From Candidatus Peregrinibacteria bacterium CG_4_10_14_0_2_um_filter_43_11 (GTDB taxonomy: Bacteria > Patescibacteriota > Gracilibacteria > UM-FILTER-43-11): a stretch of 12,392 bases of DNA. Position numbers and translations under genes: made by a program. Below, one piece after another: positions 4,707 to 10,712 of the stretch (its first letter is position 1; each line of letters opens with the position of its first letter). The stretch covers positions 1 to 12,392 of the forward strand of contig PFOK01000063.1 of assembly GCA_002792495.1 (NCBI GenBank), read 5' to 3'. A model generated the notes under the pieces. The model did no database searches. It saw only the letters and a program-made list of their open reading frames with translations, and was not told where the DNA came from.

Positions 4707-6392
4707 TTAATACTTTAGTTCCTTTAAATATCTCTCCACTTCCTTATCAACCTGCTCCCTTTCTTTTTCAAGTACTTGGAGTTCCCGCCAAACTTCACTA
4801 ACATCAATTTCCTCTTCCTCTTCTCCATTTTCGATATATCTACGAACATTCAGGTTGAAGTCGTTTTCTTCAATTTCTTTTAGCTCAACAATTCGTGCAT
4901 ATTTTTCAACATCTTTATTGTCATCATAGGCACTTACAATTTTATCAATATCTTTTTTTCTGAGGCTGTTCTGATTTTTCCCTTCTGCATAATCTTTTTC
5001 TGCGTCAATGAAGAGGATTTTGTTTTTCTTGTTTTCGGGTTTGTCTTTATTGAAAATAAGTATGCAAACAGGTATGCCTACGCCATAAAAGAGTTTTGAG
5101 GGCATTGCAACAATAGCCTCAATAAGGTCATTTTTTAGTATTGCCTCCCGAATTCTACCCTCACTTCTACCTCTGAAAAGAACTCCATGAGGCAAAACTA
5201 CACCGGCACGTCCGCTATTTTTCATTGATTTGATTATGTGCAGAATAAAGGCATAATCTGCGTTCTTTTTAGGTGGCATATCGTAGCCTTCAAGTCTTCC
5301 GTAACGATTTGTTTTGAAAAATTCATCTGCCCAATCTTTAATTGAGTAAGGAGGATTGGCTACTACAATATCGAACTGTTTTAATGCGCCCATCTCATCT
5401 AAAAATTGAGGGTCTTGAAGTGTATCACCTCGTCTTATGTCTGCGGCATCAAGGCCATGTAGAAACATGTTGATCTTTGCTATGGCAAAAGTACCAAGAT
5501 TGATTTCCTGCCCATATAGATAAAGGGTGTTTGCAACTTTTTCATTGTTGCGCTCCCTTAGATGAAGATAAGATTCAAGCAGGAATCCACCTGAGCCAAC
5601 TGTTGGATCGTAAATATGATCCTTTTCGTGGGGTTTTAGAATGTTGATTATCACTCTTTCAATCTCTCGTGGGGTGTAGAACTCGCCGCCTTTTTTTCCG
5701 GCATCTGCTGCGAATTGCTTAATCAAATATTCATAGGCATCCCCCAATAGATCTGAATTTATGTAGTTGCTTCCAAAATTGTACTGAGAAAAGTGATTTA
5801 TAAACCTTTGGAGGGTGTCATTTGGGAATTTATGCTTATTTGCAAAATCTAGATCATCAAAAATGCTGTCGAGCTTAGGACTATTTGCATTGGTAAGTTT
5901 CGAGAAAATCTCATTCAATTTGGGACCGATGTTATCGGCCTGATGTTCTATCACTGTCCATTTACAATCTTCCGGAGCTTGAAAGCGGTGATTATAGTCT
6001 GCCTTGGCAAGGGTTTTGTCATTAAACTCGTCCATCACTTTTTGATACTCTTCATCCCAAACATCGCTAATGCGCTTATAAAAAAGGAGGCCAAAGATAT
6101 ATTTCTTATAATCGGAGCTATCGATTTTTCCTCTTAAAATGTCTGCGCTTTTCCATAGAAATTGCTCAAGTTGCTGCAATGTTAACCTACTTCCCATTTT
6201 GTCACTTATTGTTTCGATATCTTTTGAGCGATAACGGCGATCTTTTCGATCACCAATCCGAAGCGGAACCAGTATGCCTTTTTTTTCCCAATTTCTAAGT
6301 GTATCTTGGTGAATCCCAAAAATATCAGATACCTGACCTATAGAGAGGAGATCCGGCATGTCTTTTAACTTACTCCTGATTTCCTTTTTCAT
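4707..6392 (-). CDS. hsdM: Type I DNA adenine-N6 methyltransferase M subunit with an N-terminal MerR-like HTH
   Basis: HsdM methylates adenine with S-adenosylmethionine in complex with HsdS. Residues about 66-195 are the HsdM N-terminal helical domain (LTLQQLEQFLWKSADILRG..., FGLLFYKRISDVWDEEY). GEFYTP (236-241), the SAM-binding motif DPTVGSGG (262-269) and the catalytic NPPY (346-349) mark the methyltransferase core. A C-terminal acidic coiled-coil-like tail (about 520-560) fits HsdS contact. Unusually, residues about 14-64 form a MerR/excisionase-type helix-turn-helix (LLSIGQVSDIFGIHQDTLRNWEKKGIL, then RRYRSKDIE), absent from ordinary HsdM. The frame is continuous. The ATG at 6392 has no Shine-Dalgarno but lies about 30 nt after a good promoter. 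The ATG at residue 12 has an AGGAG 13 nt upstream and would keep the HTH. The ATG at residue 66 would give a standard HsdM. First gene of the operon. Confidence 0.94.
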   Translation of the reverse strand: MKKEIRSKLKDMPDLLSIGQVSDIFGIHQDTLRNWEKKGILVPLRIGDRKDRRYRSKDIETISDKMGSRLTLQQLEQFLWKSADILRGKIDSSDYKKYIFGLLFYKRISDVWDEEYQKVMDEFNDKTLAKADYNHRFQAPEDCKWTVIEHQADNIGPKLNEIFSKLTNANSPKLDSIFDDLDFANKHKFPNDTLQRFINHFSQYNFGSNYINSDLLGDAYEYLIKQFAADAGKKGGEFYTPREIERVIINILKPHEKDHIYDPTVGSGGFLLESYLHLRERNNEKVANTLYLYGQEINLGTFAIAKINMFLHGLDAADIRRGDTLQDPQFLDEMGALKQFDIVVANPPYSIKDWADEFFKTNRYGRLEGYDMPPKKNADYAFILHIIKSMKNSGRAGVVLPHGVLFRGRSEGRIREAILKNDLIEAIVAMPSKLFYGVGIPVCILIFNKDKPENKKNKILFIDAEKDYAEGKNQNSLRKKDIDKIVSAYDDNKDVEKYARIVELKEIEENDFNLNVRRYIENGEEEEEIDVSEVWRELQVLEKEREQVDKEVERYLKELKY

Positions 6393-6428
6393 GTTTTTAA
6401 ATAGTTTTAATTTATTCCTACGTGCCTG

Positions 6429-6457
6429 AGAATATCAGCCAAAAACCCAAATGTCAA
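6429..6457 (-). promoter_or_regulatory. Predicted promoter of the hsd operon
   Basis: On the minus strand a perfect TTGACA (6457-6452) is followed after 17 bp by TATTCT (6434-6429). RNA should start near 6422, about 30 nt before the hsdM ATG. It is back to back with the promoter of the plus-strand DUF2130 gene, with the two -35 boxes about 36 bp apart. Confidence 0.6.
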
Positions 6458-6472
6458 TAAAATTTTCTTTCA

Positions 6473-6486
6473 TAGGTTATCCTAGG
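6473..6486. promoter_or_regulatory. Small inverted repeat between divergent promoters
   Basis: TAGG, four bases, CCTA, then overlapping CCTAGG form a short symmetric site midway between the two -35 boxes. It is placed where one regulator could affect both directions, for example the MerR-like domain of HsdM. The symmetry is short, so chance is possible. Confidence 0.25.
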
Positions 6487-6493
6487 TAAGGGC

Positions 6494-6522
6494 TTGACTT
6501 TTATGGTCGGGTACTCTATGGT
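6494..6522 (+). promoter_or_regulatory. Predicted promoter of the DUF2130 gene
   Basis: TTGACT at 6494-6499 is followed after 17 bp by TATGGT at 6517-6522. RNA should start near 6529, about 20 nt before the ATG at 6549. The -10 matches the consensus at four positions. Confidence 0.45.
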
Positions 6523-6548
6523 GTTGCCATTATAACTAAACAATAATT

Positions 6549-7784
6549 ATGGCAGAACAAACTGTAACTTGTCCAAAGTGTGGTCATGAAATACCGCTTA
6601 GCGACGCTTTGACAGAAAAAATGCGTCATCAACTTGAAGGTGAGATCGGAAAGGAGTTTAAAGAAAAAGAGAGAAAGCTTGAAGAAAGGGCTAAATTACT
6701 TGAAGAGAGCCGGAAAAACGTTGATGCTCAAGTTGCCAAGAAGCTTGAAGCAGAGAAAGTGAAGATACAGAAAGAAGCTGAGAAAAAAGCTACTGAAAAG
6801 GTTGATATTGAGCTACAAGATTTGAAAAAAACTAATGAGGACAAGGAAAAACAACTTAGTGAGATGCGAAAACAAGAATTGGAATTGAGACAAAAAGCGC
6901 GTGACCTGGAAACAAAAGAGAAGAATATGGATTTGGAATTCAATCGCAAGATGGATGAAGCGACAAAAGTAATTACAGCAAAAGCTATTCAGGAGGCTGA
7001 GGAGGTTAGTAAAATGAAATTGGCAGAAAAAGATAAAAAAATGGACCAAATGATGAAGGCATTGGAGGAAGCCAATAGAAAAGCAGAGCAAGGGTCAATG
7101 CAGGTTCAGGGCGACGCTCAAGAAACTGATCTAAAATTGGCTTTGCAAAATGCATTTATTTCGGACTCGGTTGAAGATGTAAAAACAGGAATAAGAGGAG
7201 CTGATTTGGTTCAGACTGTTTTTTCATCAATGGGGCAGCAACAAGGAGTAATTTTATGGGAATCAAAAAACCAAAAGGCATGGCAAAATGAGTGGATTAA
7301 AAAATTGAAGGATGATCAAGGCGAGAAAAAGGCGGACATTGCAATAATTGCGACGCAGGTTTTGCCTGAAGGTATAGATGCTTTTGGGTTTAGAGATGGT
7401 GTTTGGGTTACAGCCTATAAATATGCATTGCCTTTGGCAGTTGCTTTGAGATATCAACTTTCAGAAATGAGTAGAGTAAAACAATCCTTTGTGGGGAAAG
7501 ATGCCAAAATGGAAATTTTGTATAATTATCTTGGAGGTGTTGAATTTAAAAATCGCATCGAAACTATTGTTATGGCATTTATGAGTTTAAAAACCGGGCT
7601 GGATGCGGAGAAAAGAGCTATGGAGAAAATTTGGAATAGGAGAGAGAAAGAAATTGAACGTGTTATTAAAAATACGACGGGGTTCTATGGTGATTTGGAG
7701 GGAATAATGGGATCTGCCGTTTTACCAAAAATTAAGGCTCTTGAATTACCAAGCGGTGAAGAGGATGAAGAAATAGAGAAATAA
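6549..7784 (+). CDS. DUF2130-family coiled-coil protein
   Basis: The 411-residue protein matches the DUF2130 layout: an N-terminal zinc-knuckle-like CPKCGHEIPLSDAL (Cys8, Cys11), a very long charged coiled coil (about 23-185, Glu/Lys rich), then a globular domain (about 192-345) with GIRGADLVQTV, GVILWESKNQKAWQNEWIKKLKDDQ and ADIAIIATQVLP. A final helical segment and an acidic tail follow. The family has no settled function. In the globular part Asp219, Glu238 and Lys240 (E-S-K at the end of a predicted strand, with an Asp 19 residues before) resemble a PD-(D/E)XK nuclease core; this is my inference. It is transcribed away from hsdM from its own promoter, with no same-strand gene close downstream (nth starts 351 bp later). 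Being next to the RM locus it may be a defence-linked gene, but DUF2130 genes also occur elsewhere. Confidence 0.85.
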   Translation: MAEQTVTCPKCGHEIPLSDALTEKMRHQLEGEIGKEFKEKERKLEERAKLLEESRKNVDAQVAKKLEAEKVKIQKEAEKKATEKVDIELQDLKKTNEDKEKQLSEMRKQELELRQKARDLETKEKNMDLEFNRKMDEATKVITAKAIQEAEEVSKMKLAEKDKKMDQMMKALEEANRKAEQGSMQVQGDAQETDLKLALQNAFISDSVEDVKTGIRGADLVQTVFSSMGQQQGVILWESKNQKAWQNEWIKKLKDDQGEKKADIAIIATQVLPEGIDAFGFRDGVWVTAYKYALPLAVALRYQLSEMSRVKQSFVGKDAKMEILYNYLGGVEFKNRIETIVMAFMSLKTGLDAEKRAMEKIWNRREKEIERVIKNTTGFYGDLEGIMGSAVLPKIKALELPSGEEDEEIEK

Positions 7785-7996
7785 GCAATAATTCCGCCCT
7801 TCTCCCTTTTGAGTTTTCACGGTGTTCATTTATACACACTTTTCCTTAAAATAAGTCCACACTTCTTCATGGAAGGACACGGAATGATGAAGGAGGGGCA
7901 TGCAATGACAATGGGGTTATGCCGTTTTATGTTGTTTTAGTTATATACACAATAAGTTTTCATACACATCATTCACTTAAATACTTTTCATTTTCT

Positions 7997-8041
7997 GCTC
8001 AGGACTCCGTAACAAATACGGAGTAACGGTAGAGTGTGAGC
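7997..8041 (+). other. Hairpin element in the DUF2130-nth gap
   Basis: ACTCCGTA (8004-8011) and TACGGAGT (8017-8024) pair perfectly around an ACAAA loop. An outer GCTCA (7997-8001) can pair with TGAGC (8037-8041). No T-tract follows, so it is not a standard terminator. It might be a protein site, an mRNA 3' end processing hairpin, or a small structured RNA. It does not fit a tRNA. Confidence 0.35.
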
Positions 8042-8120
8042 CTATACTTCTTATTCTACTTATTTCAAGTTATTACTTTCTGTCAAACCTTGTTTTTACT
8101 GTCAACGTCGGTTTTTGTCA

Positions 8121-8129
8121 TGATAGAAT
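8121..8129 (+). promoter_or_regulatory. Extended -10 promoter of nth
   Basis: TGA-TAGAAT is an extended -10 box (TGN plus a five-of-six match). A start of RNA about 7 nt downstream falls on the nth ATG at 8136, so the transcript may be leaderless. The only -35-like sequence upstream is poor, as is common with extended -10 promoters. Confidence 0.4.
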
Positions 8130-8135
8130 TGATTT

Positions 8136-8753
8136 ATGAATGCCAAGCAGAAAAAAGCACAGGCGATTATGGACCTATTGGATCGGCTGTATCCAAAAAC
8201 GCCCATACCTTTAATTCACAAGAGTCCGTTCACTTTGCTTGTCGCGGTTTTGCTTTCCGGGCAAAGCACGGATCAATCTGTTAATAAGATTACTCCTGCT
8301 CTTTTTGCGTTGGCTGATACGCCTCAAAAAATGATGAGGTTATCGCCCGCACGAGTTGAAAAAATCATTAAAACGGTGGGGCTCGCTCCAACAAAATCAA
8401 AAAATATTGTGTTACTTTCACAAATGATCGTTGAAAAATTTGATGGAGTTCTGCCACAGACTTTTGCGGAATTGGAGTCTCTTCCCGGTGTGGGGCATAA
8501 AACCGCGGCGGTCGTGATTAGTCAGGCTTTTGGTCATCCCGCGTTTCCTGTGGATACCCACATTCATCGCCTTGCTCATCGGTGGAAACTCTCGAACGGA
8601 AAGAACGTTCGTCAAACCGAAAGGGATCTTAAAAAAACTTTCCCGCAGGAAAAATGGAACAAGCTTCATCTTCAAATGATTTTTTTCGGTCGTCAGTATT
8701 GTCCCGCGCGGGGACATGACGAAAAGACGTGCCCGATCTGTTCACTCCTTTAA
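8136..8753 (+). CDS. nth: Endonuclease III (DNA glycosylase/AP lyase), three-cysteine variant
   Basis: Nth removes oxidised pyrimidines from DNA and nicks the abasic site in base-excision repair. The 205-residue protein has the helix-hairpin-helix LPGVGHKTA (116-124) with the catalytic Lys122, and the catalytic Asp140 in FPVDTHIHRLAHR. LLSGQSTDQSVNKI (39-52) is the family's N-terminal helix motif. The C-terminus is odd. The [4Fe-4S] motif of E. coli Nth needs four Cys in a C-x6-C-x2-C-x5-C pattern, but here only Cys189, Cys199 and Cys202 are present, with x9 and x2 spacing, and the protein stops three residues after the last. A similar CPxC ending occurs, as I recall, in Chlamydia Nth. The cluster may therefore be absent or changed. 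The ATG is placed by the leaderless promoter. It is convergent with asnS. Confidence 0.94.
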   Translation: MNAKQKKAQAIMDLLDRLYPKTPIPLIHKSPFTLLVAVLLSGQSTDQSVNKITPALFALADTPQKMMRLSPARVEKIIKTVGLAPTKSKNIVLLSQMIVEKFDGVLPQTFAELESLPGVGHKTAAVVISQAFGHPAFPVDTHIHRLAHRWKLSNGKNVRQTERDLKKTFPQEKWNKLHLQMIFFGRQYCPARGHDEKTCPICSLL

Positions 8754-8755
8754 AT

Positions 8756-8783
8756 AATTACGAATTAAGAATTGAGAATTACG
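8756..8783. repeat. Four tandem heptamers (AATTACG type)
   Basis: AATTACG, AATTAAG, AATTGAG and AATTACG follow one another without gaps just behind the nth stop. A second heptamer pair, GTTACGA twice, stands at 8819-8832. Short tandem heptanucleotide repeats are known from other bacterial intergenic regions, notably cyanobacterial STRR sequences. Confidence 0.75.
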
Positions 8784-8784
8784 G

Positions 8785-8821
8785 GCCAAAGGCTTCCCAT
8801 TGGGATCGGTGCAGGCAGGTT
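8785..8821 (+). repeat. 37-bp inverted repeat flanking asnS, left copy
   Basis: This element matches the reverse complement of 10358-10394 at 35 of 37 positions, with a perfect 30-bp core (8788-8817). Inside lies the palindrome TCCCATTGGGA. It is located between the convergent ends of nth and asnS, framed by heptamer repeats on both sides. Confidence 0.9.
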
Positions 8822-8832
8822 ACGAGTTACGA
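8819..8832. repeat. Tandem heptamer pair GTTACGA
   Basis: GTTACGA occurs twice in a row at the right end of the 37-bp element, partly overlapping it. Its GTTACGA unit is a rotated relative of the AATTACG heptamers at 8756-8783. Confidence 0.6.
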
Positions 8833-8851
8833 AATTGCTTTCAGTTTCAAT

Positions 8852-10147
8852 TTACGGACGATTTCGGTTGATCATTCTGGGGAAGGGGATCGTTTCGCGG
8901 ATGTGCTGTACGCCGCAGATCCACCCCACGGTTCTTTCCAGCCCTAAGCCAAAGCCGGAATGGGGTACAGAGCCGTATTTGCGTAAGTCCAAGTACCATT
9001 GGTATTCGGGGCCGTTTAATCCCTCTTTGTCGATGGCCGTTTTTAGGGTTTCGTAGTCATCTTCACGCTGAGAGCCTCCAATCAGTTCTCCCGCACCTTC
9101 GGTACCGATCAGGTCATCGTTCAACACCAATTCCGGATTTTCCGGATCCACTTTCATGTAAAACGGTTTGATGGCACGCGGCCATTTGTGAACAAAAACC
9201 GGTACATTCGAATCTTGGGTCAGTAGCCCCTCATCATCATTTCCCAGGTCTTCTCCATGTTTAATGTCCGATCCCATTTCATTCAGTTTTTTAATCGCTT
9301 CCGTGTAAGTCAGTCGAGTGAAGGGCGCTTTTATTTTTTTGAGTGGTTCAATGTCACGTTCGAGTATTTTGAGCTCTTTTTGGCAGTGAGTCAGGCAACG
9401 TTCCACAATAAAACACATCATATTTTCCTGGATTTCCATGCTTTCTTCATGTTCCACAAACGCCGCTTCCGCGTCCATCATCCAGAATTCCGTTAAATGC
9501 CTTTTTGTTTTGCTTTTTTCCGCACGGAAGGTGGGGCCAAAATCGAATCCACGCCCAACGGCCATGATGGCCGCTTCCAGATATAATTGTCCGGACTGAG
9601 AAAGAAACATTGTTCCCTCGTCGAAGTAATCGATTTCGAACAGTGTGGTTGACCCCTCACAGGCATTGGGGGTCAGAATTGGTGTGTCGACTTTAATGAA
9701 ACCATTTTGATGATAAAAATCGTAAATTGCCTGGATGACTACATCTCTTACTTTTTGGATCGCCCATTGTTTACCCGATCGTAACCACAAATGTCGGTTG
9801 TCCAATAAAAAATCCGGACCATGCTCTTTTTTGCTGATGGGGTATTCCTCGATACACAGTTGTACGATTTCAATTCCTCGCACTTGTAATTCAAAGGTGT
9901 CTTCCTGTTTGGGGTGTTTCGTGATTATTCCGGTTACTTTTACCGACGATTCCATTGTCAGTTGTTCCGCTATTTTCATCGCTGTTTCACCCGATTCCTG
10001 TGATGTCACAATTCCCTGTATGAACCCTGTTCCATCCCGCAACTGCAGAAAATAAATCTTTCCGCTGCCGCGCCGGTTGTACATCCAACCACGAATGGTT
10101 ATTTCTTTATCAACATGATTTTTAGCGTCTTTGATGAGAATATTCAT
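8852..10147 (-). CDS. asnS: Asparaginyl-tRNA synthetase
   Basis: AsnRS charges tRNA-Asn with asparagine using ATP. The 431-residue class IIb enzyme has an N-terminal anticodon-binding OB fold (about 14-100, ITIRGWMYNRRGSGKIYFLQLRDGTGFIQGIV) and the class II core. Motif 2 is at GPTFRAEKSKTKRHLTEFWMMDAE (204-227) and motif 3 at GFGLGLERTVGWICG (398-412). The ending HIRETIPFPR supports Asn rather than Asp specificity, because AspRS usually ends differently. It has the compact length of the shorter AsnRS type. If AsnRS is truly specific, this organism can make Asn-tRNA directly. It is flanked by an inverted repeat, is convergent with nth, and is separated from groEL by a repeat-rich gap. No Shine-Dalgarno is clear. 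Base composition is richer in G+C than the hsd island. Confidence 0.96.
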   Translation of the reverse strand: MNILIKDAKNHVDKEITIRGWMYNRRGSGKIYFLQLRDGTGFIQGIVTSQESGETAMKIAEQLTMESSVKVTGIITKHPKQEDTFELQVRGIEIVQLCIEEYPISKKEHGPDFLLDNRHLWLRSGKQWAIQKVRDVVIQAIYDFYHQNGFIKVDTPILTPNACEGSTTLFEIDYFDEGTMFLSQSGQLYLEAAIMAVGRGFDFGPTFRAEKSKTKRHLTEFWMMDAEAAFVEHEESMEIQENMMCFIVERCLTHCQKELKILERDIEPLKKIKAPFTRLTYTEAIKKLNEMGSDIKHGEDLGNDDEGLLTQDSNVPVFVHKWPRAIKPFYMKVDPENPELVLNDDLIGTEGAGELIGGSQREDDYETLKTAIDKEGLNGPEYQWYLDLRKYGSVPHSGFGLGLERTVGWICGVQHIRETIPFPRMINRNRP

Positions 10148-10173
10148 TTTTGTAACGGTTAGCGATTATTCCG

Positions 10174-10213
10174 ATTGGTCACCAATGGGAACACCTATCG
10201 GTTCACCAATTGG
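10174..10213. repeat. ATTGG/CCAAT palindrome cluster upstream of asnS
   Basis: ATTGGT-C-ACCAAT (10174-10186) is a perfect 13-bp palindrome. TCACCAAT followed by GGGA recurs about 24 bp on as TCACCAATTGGGA, which contains the perfect CCAATTGG (10206-10213). The words resemble parts of the 37-bp repeat. The site lies 27-66 bp before the asnS ATG, so it could be an operator or a decayed repeat. Confidence 0.45.
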
Positions 10214-10357
10214 GATCTTAGGTTCGGAATGTATTTTAGCGGAAAAGGGGAAGGGGAATAAAGAGGAAAATTCGCGCTGTCGTCATTTCTGCGTGAAGCA
10301 GGAATTTTACCGAATTACTTATGTTATTTATAGGAATAAAAGTGAGATTCCGTATCA

Positions 10358-10394
10358 AACTTGCCTGCACCGATCCCAATGGGAAGCCTTTTGC
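10358..10394 (-). repeat. 37-bp inverted repeat flanking asnS, right copy
   Basis: This is the reverse-complement partner of 8785-8821 with the perfect core at 10362-10391. With its partner it encloses asnS (8852-10147), a pattern that could permit inversion or simply reflect two copies of a dispersed element in opposite orientation. Downstream, GATCGG and CGGTGC words around 10411-10428 can pair with CGATC/GCACCG inside the element. Confidence 0.9.
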
Positions 10395-10428
10395 TTGACG
10401 CCACTTAGTGATCGGCAAAGGCCGGTGC

Positions 10429-10639
10429 GGAATGACGAGGCGGGGGTGAGAAGTATAGCTAAATCAAAATAAAATGACACAATATCATCACTGCCTATTT
10501 TGAAGGAAATAGTGGGCAAATGGATTTCTTCTCCACCTGCTTCAGGCGGGTCGAAATGACGAATAGGATTATGCCAATTTATACTATTCCAGCTATATGT
10601 TGGTGGACGAAATAATAACAATCAGGTGTAGGATGACGA
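10429..10639 (-). repeat. Three degenerate TCGTCATTYC elements
   Basis: Read on the minus strand, TCGTCATTCC (10438-10429), TCGTCATTTC (10562-10553) and TCGTCATCCT (10639-10630) recur. The middle one continues into a CCCGCCTGAAGCAGG palindrome and then GAGAAGAAATCC. Such CGTCATTTCGA...GAAATC arrangements are familiar as dispersed intergenic repeats in several bacterial groups. Confidence 0.5.
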
Positions 10640-10659
10640 ATTGGTATAAATTATATTTT

Positions 10660-10690
10660 AAAACCCCGATAAATTTTATCGGGGTTTTTT
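10660..10690 (-). terminator. groL: Intrinsic terminator of groEL (bidirectional shape)
   Basis: AAAACCCCGATA (10660-10671) pairs with TATCGGGGTTTT (10677-10688) in a perfect 12-bp stem with a five-base loop. Four Us end the stem on the minus strand and six Ts follow on the plus strand. It starts 23 bp after the groEL stop. Confidence 0.85.
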
Positions 10691-10712
10691 CAATTTCATT
10701 TTGCGAGCGCGT

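Larger units (their letters stand above)
7785..8135. other. Intergenic stretch between the DUF2130 gene and nth
   Basis: No supported gene lies here. It contains no clear intrinsic terminator for the DUF2130 gene. A structured element stands at 7997-8041, a short Met/His-rich open frame at 7869-7940 (judged doubtful), and the nth promoter at its right end. The rest is A+T-rich with no long repeats that I can see. Confidence 0.6.
10148..10712. other. Repeat-rich non-coding gap between groEL and asnS
   Basis: I see no supported gene in these 565 bp. Contents in order are a cluster of CCAAT/ATTGG palindromes at 10174-10213 just upstream of asnS, the right copy of the 37-bp inverted repeat (10358-10394), three copies of a GRAATGACGA-like word (10429, 10553, 10630), a CCTG-CTT-CAGG hairpin at 10536-10546, and the groEL terminator at 10660-10690. 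The promoter of asnS should be here but no convincing -35/-10 pair is visible. Confidence 0.65.

Noticed and set aside
6728..7091. Minus-strand open frames inside the DUF2130 coiled coil
   Set aside because: They are antisense to a Glu/Lys-rich repeat-like region and give Phe/Ser/Cys-rich nonsense without family signs.
7997..8041. tRNA-like fold
   Set aside because: Stem lengths, loop sizes and the absence of T-arm and CCA-proximal pairing do not match a tRNA.
10131..10621. Open frames in the asnS-groEL gap, including one with PMGTPIGSPIG repeats
   Set aside because: They consist of translated intergenic repeats, with no start signals and no known family.
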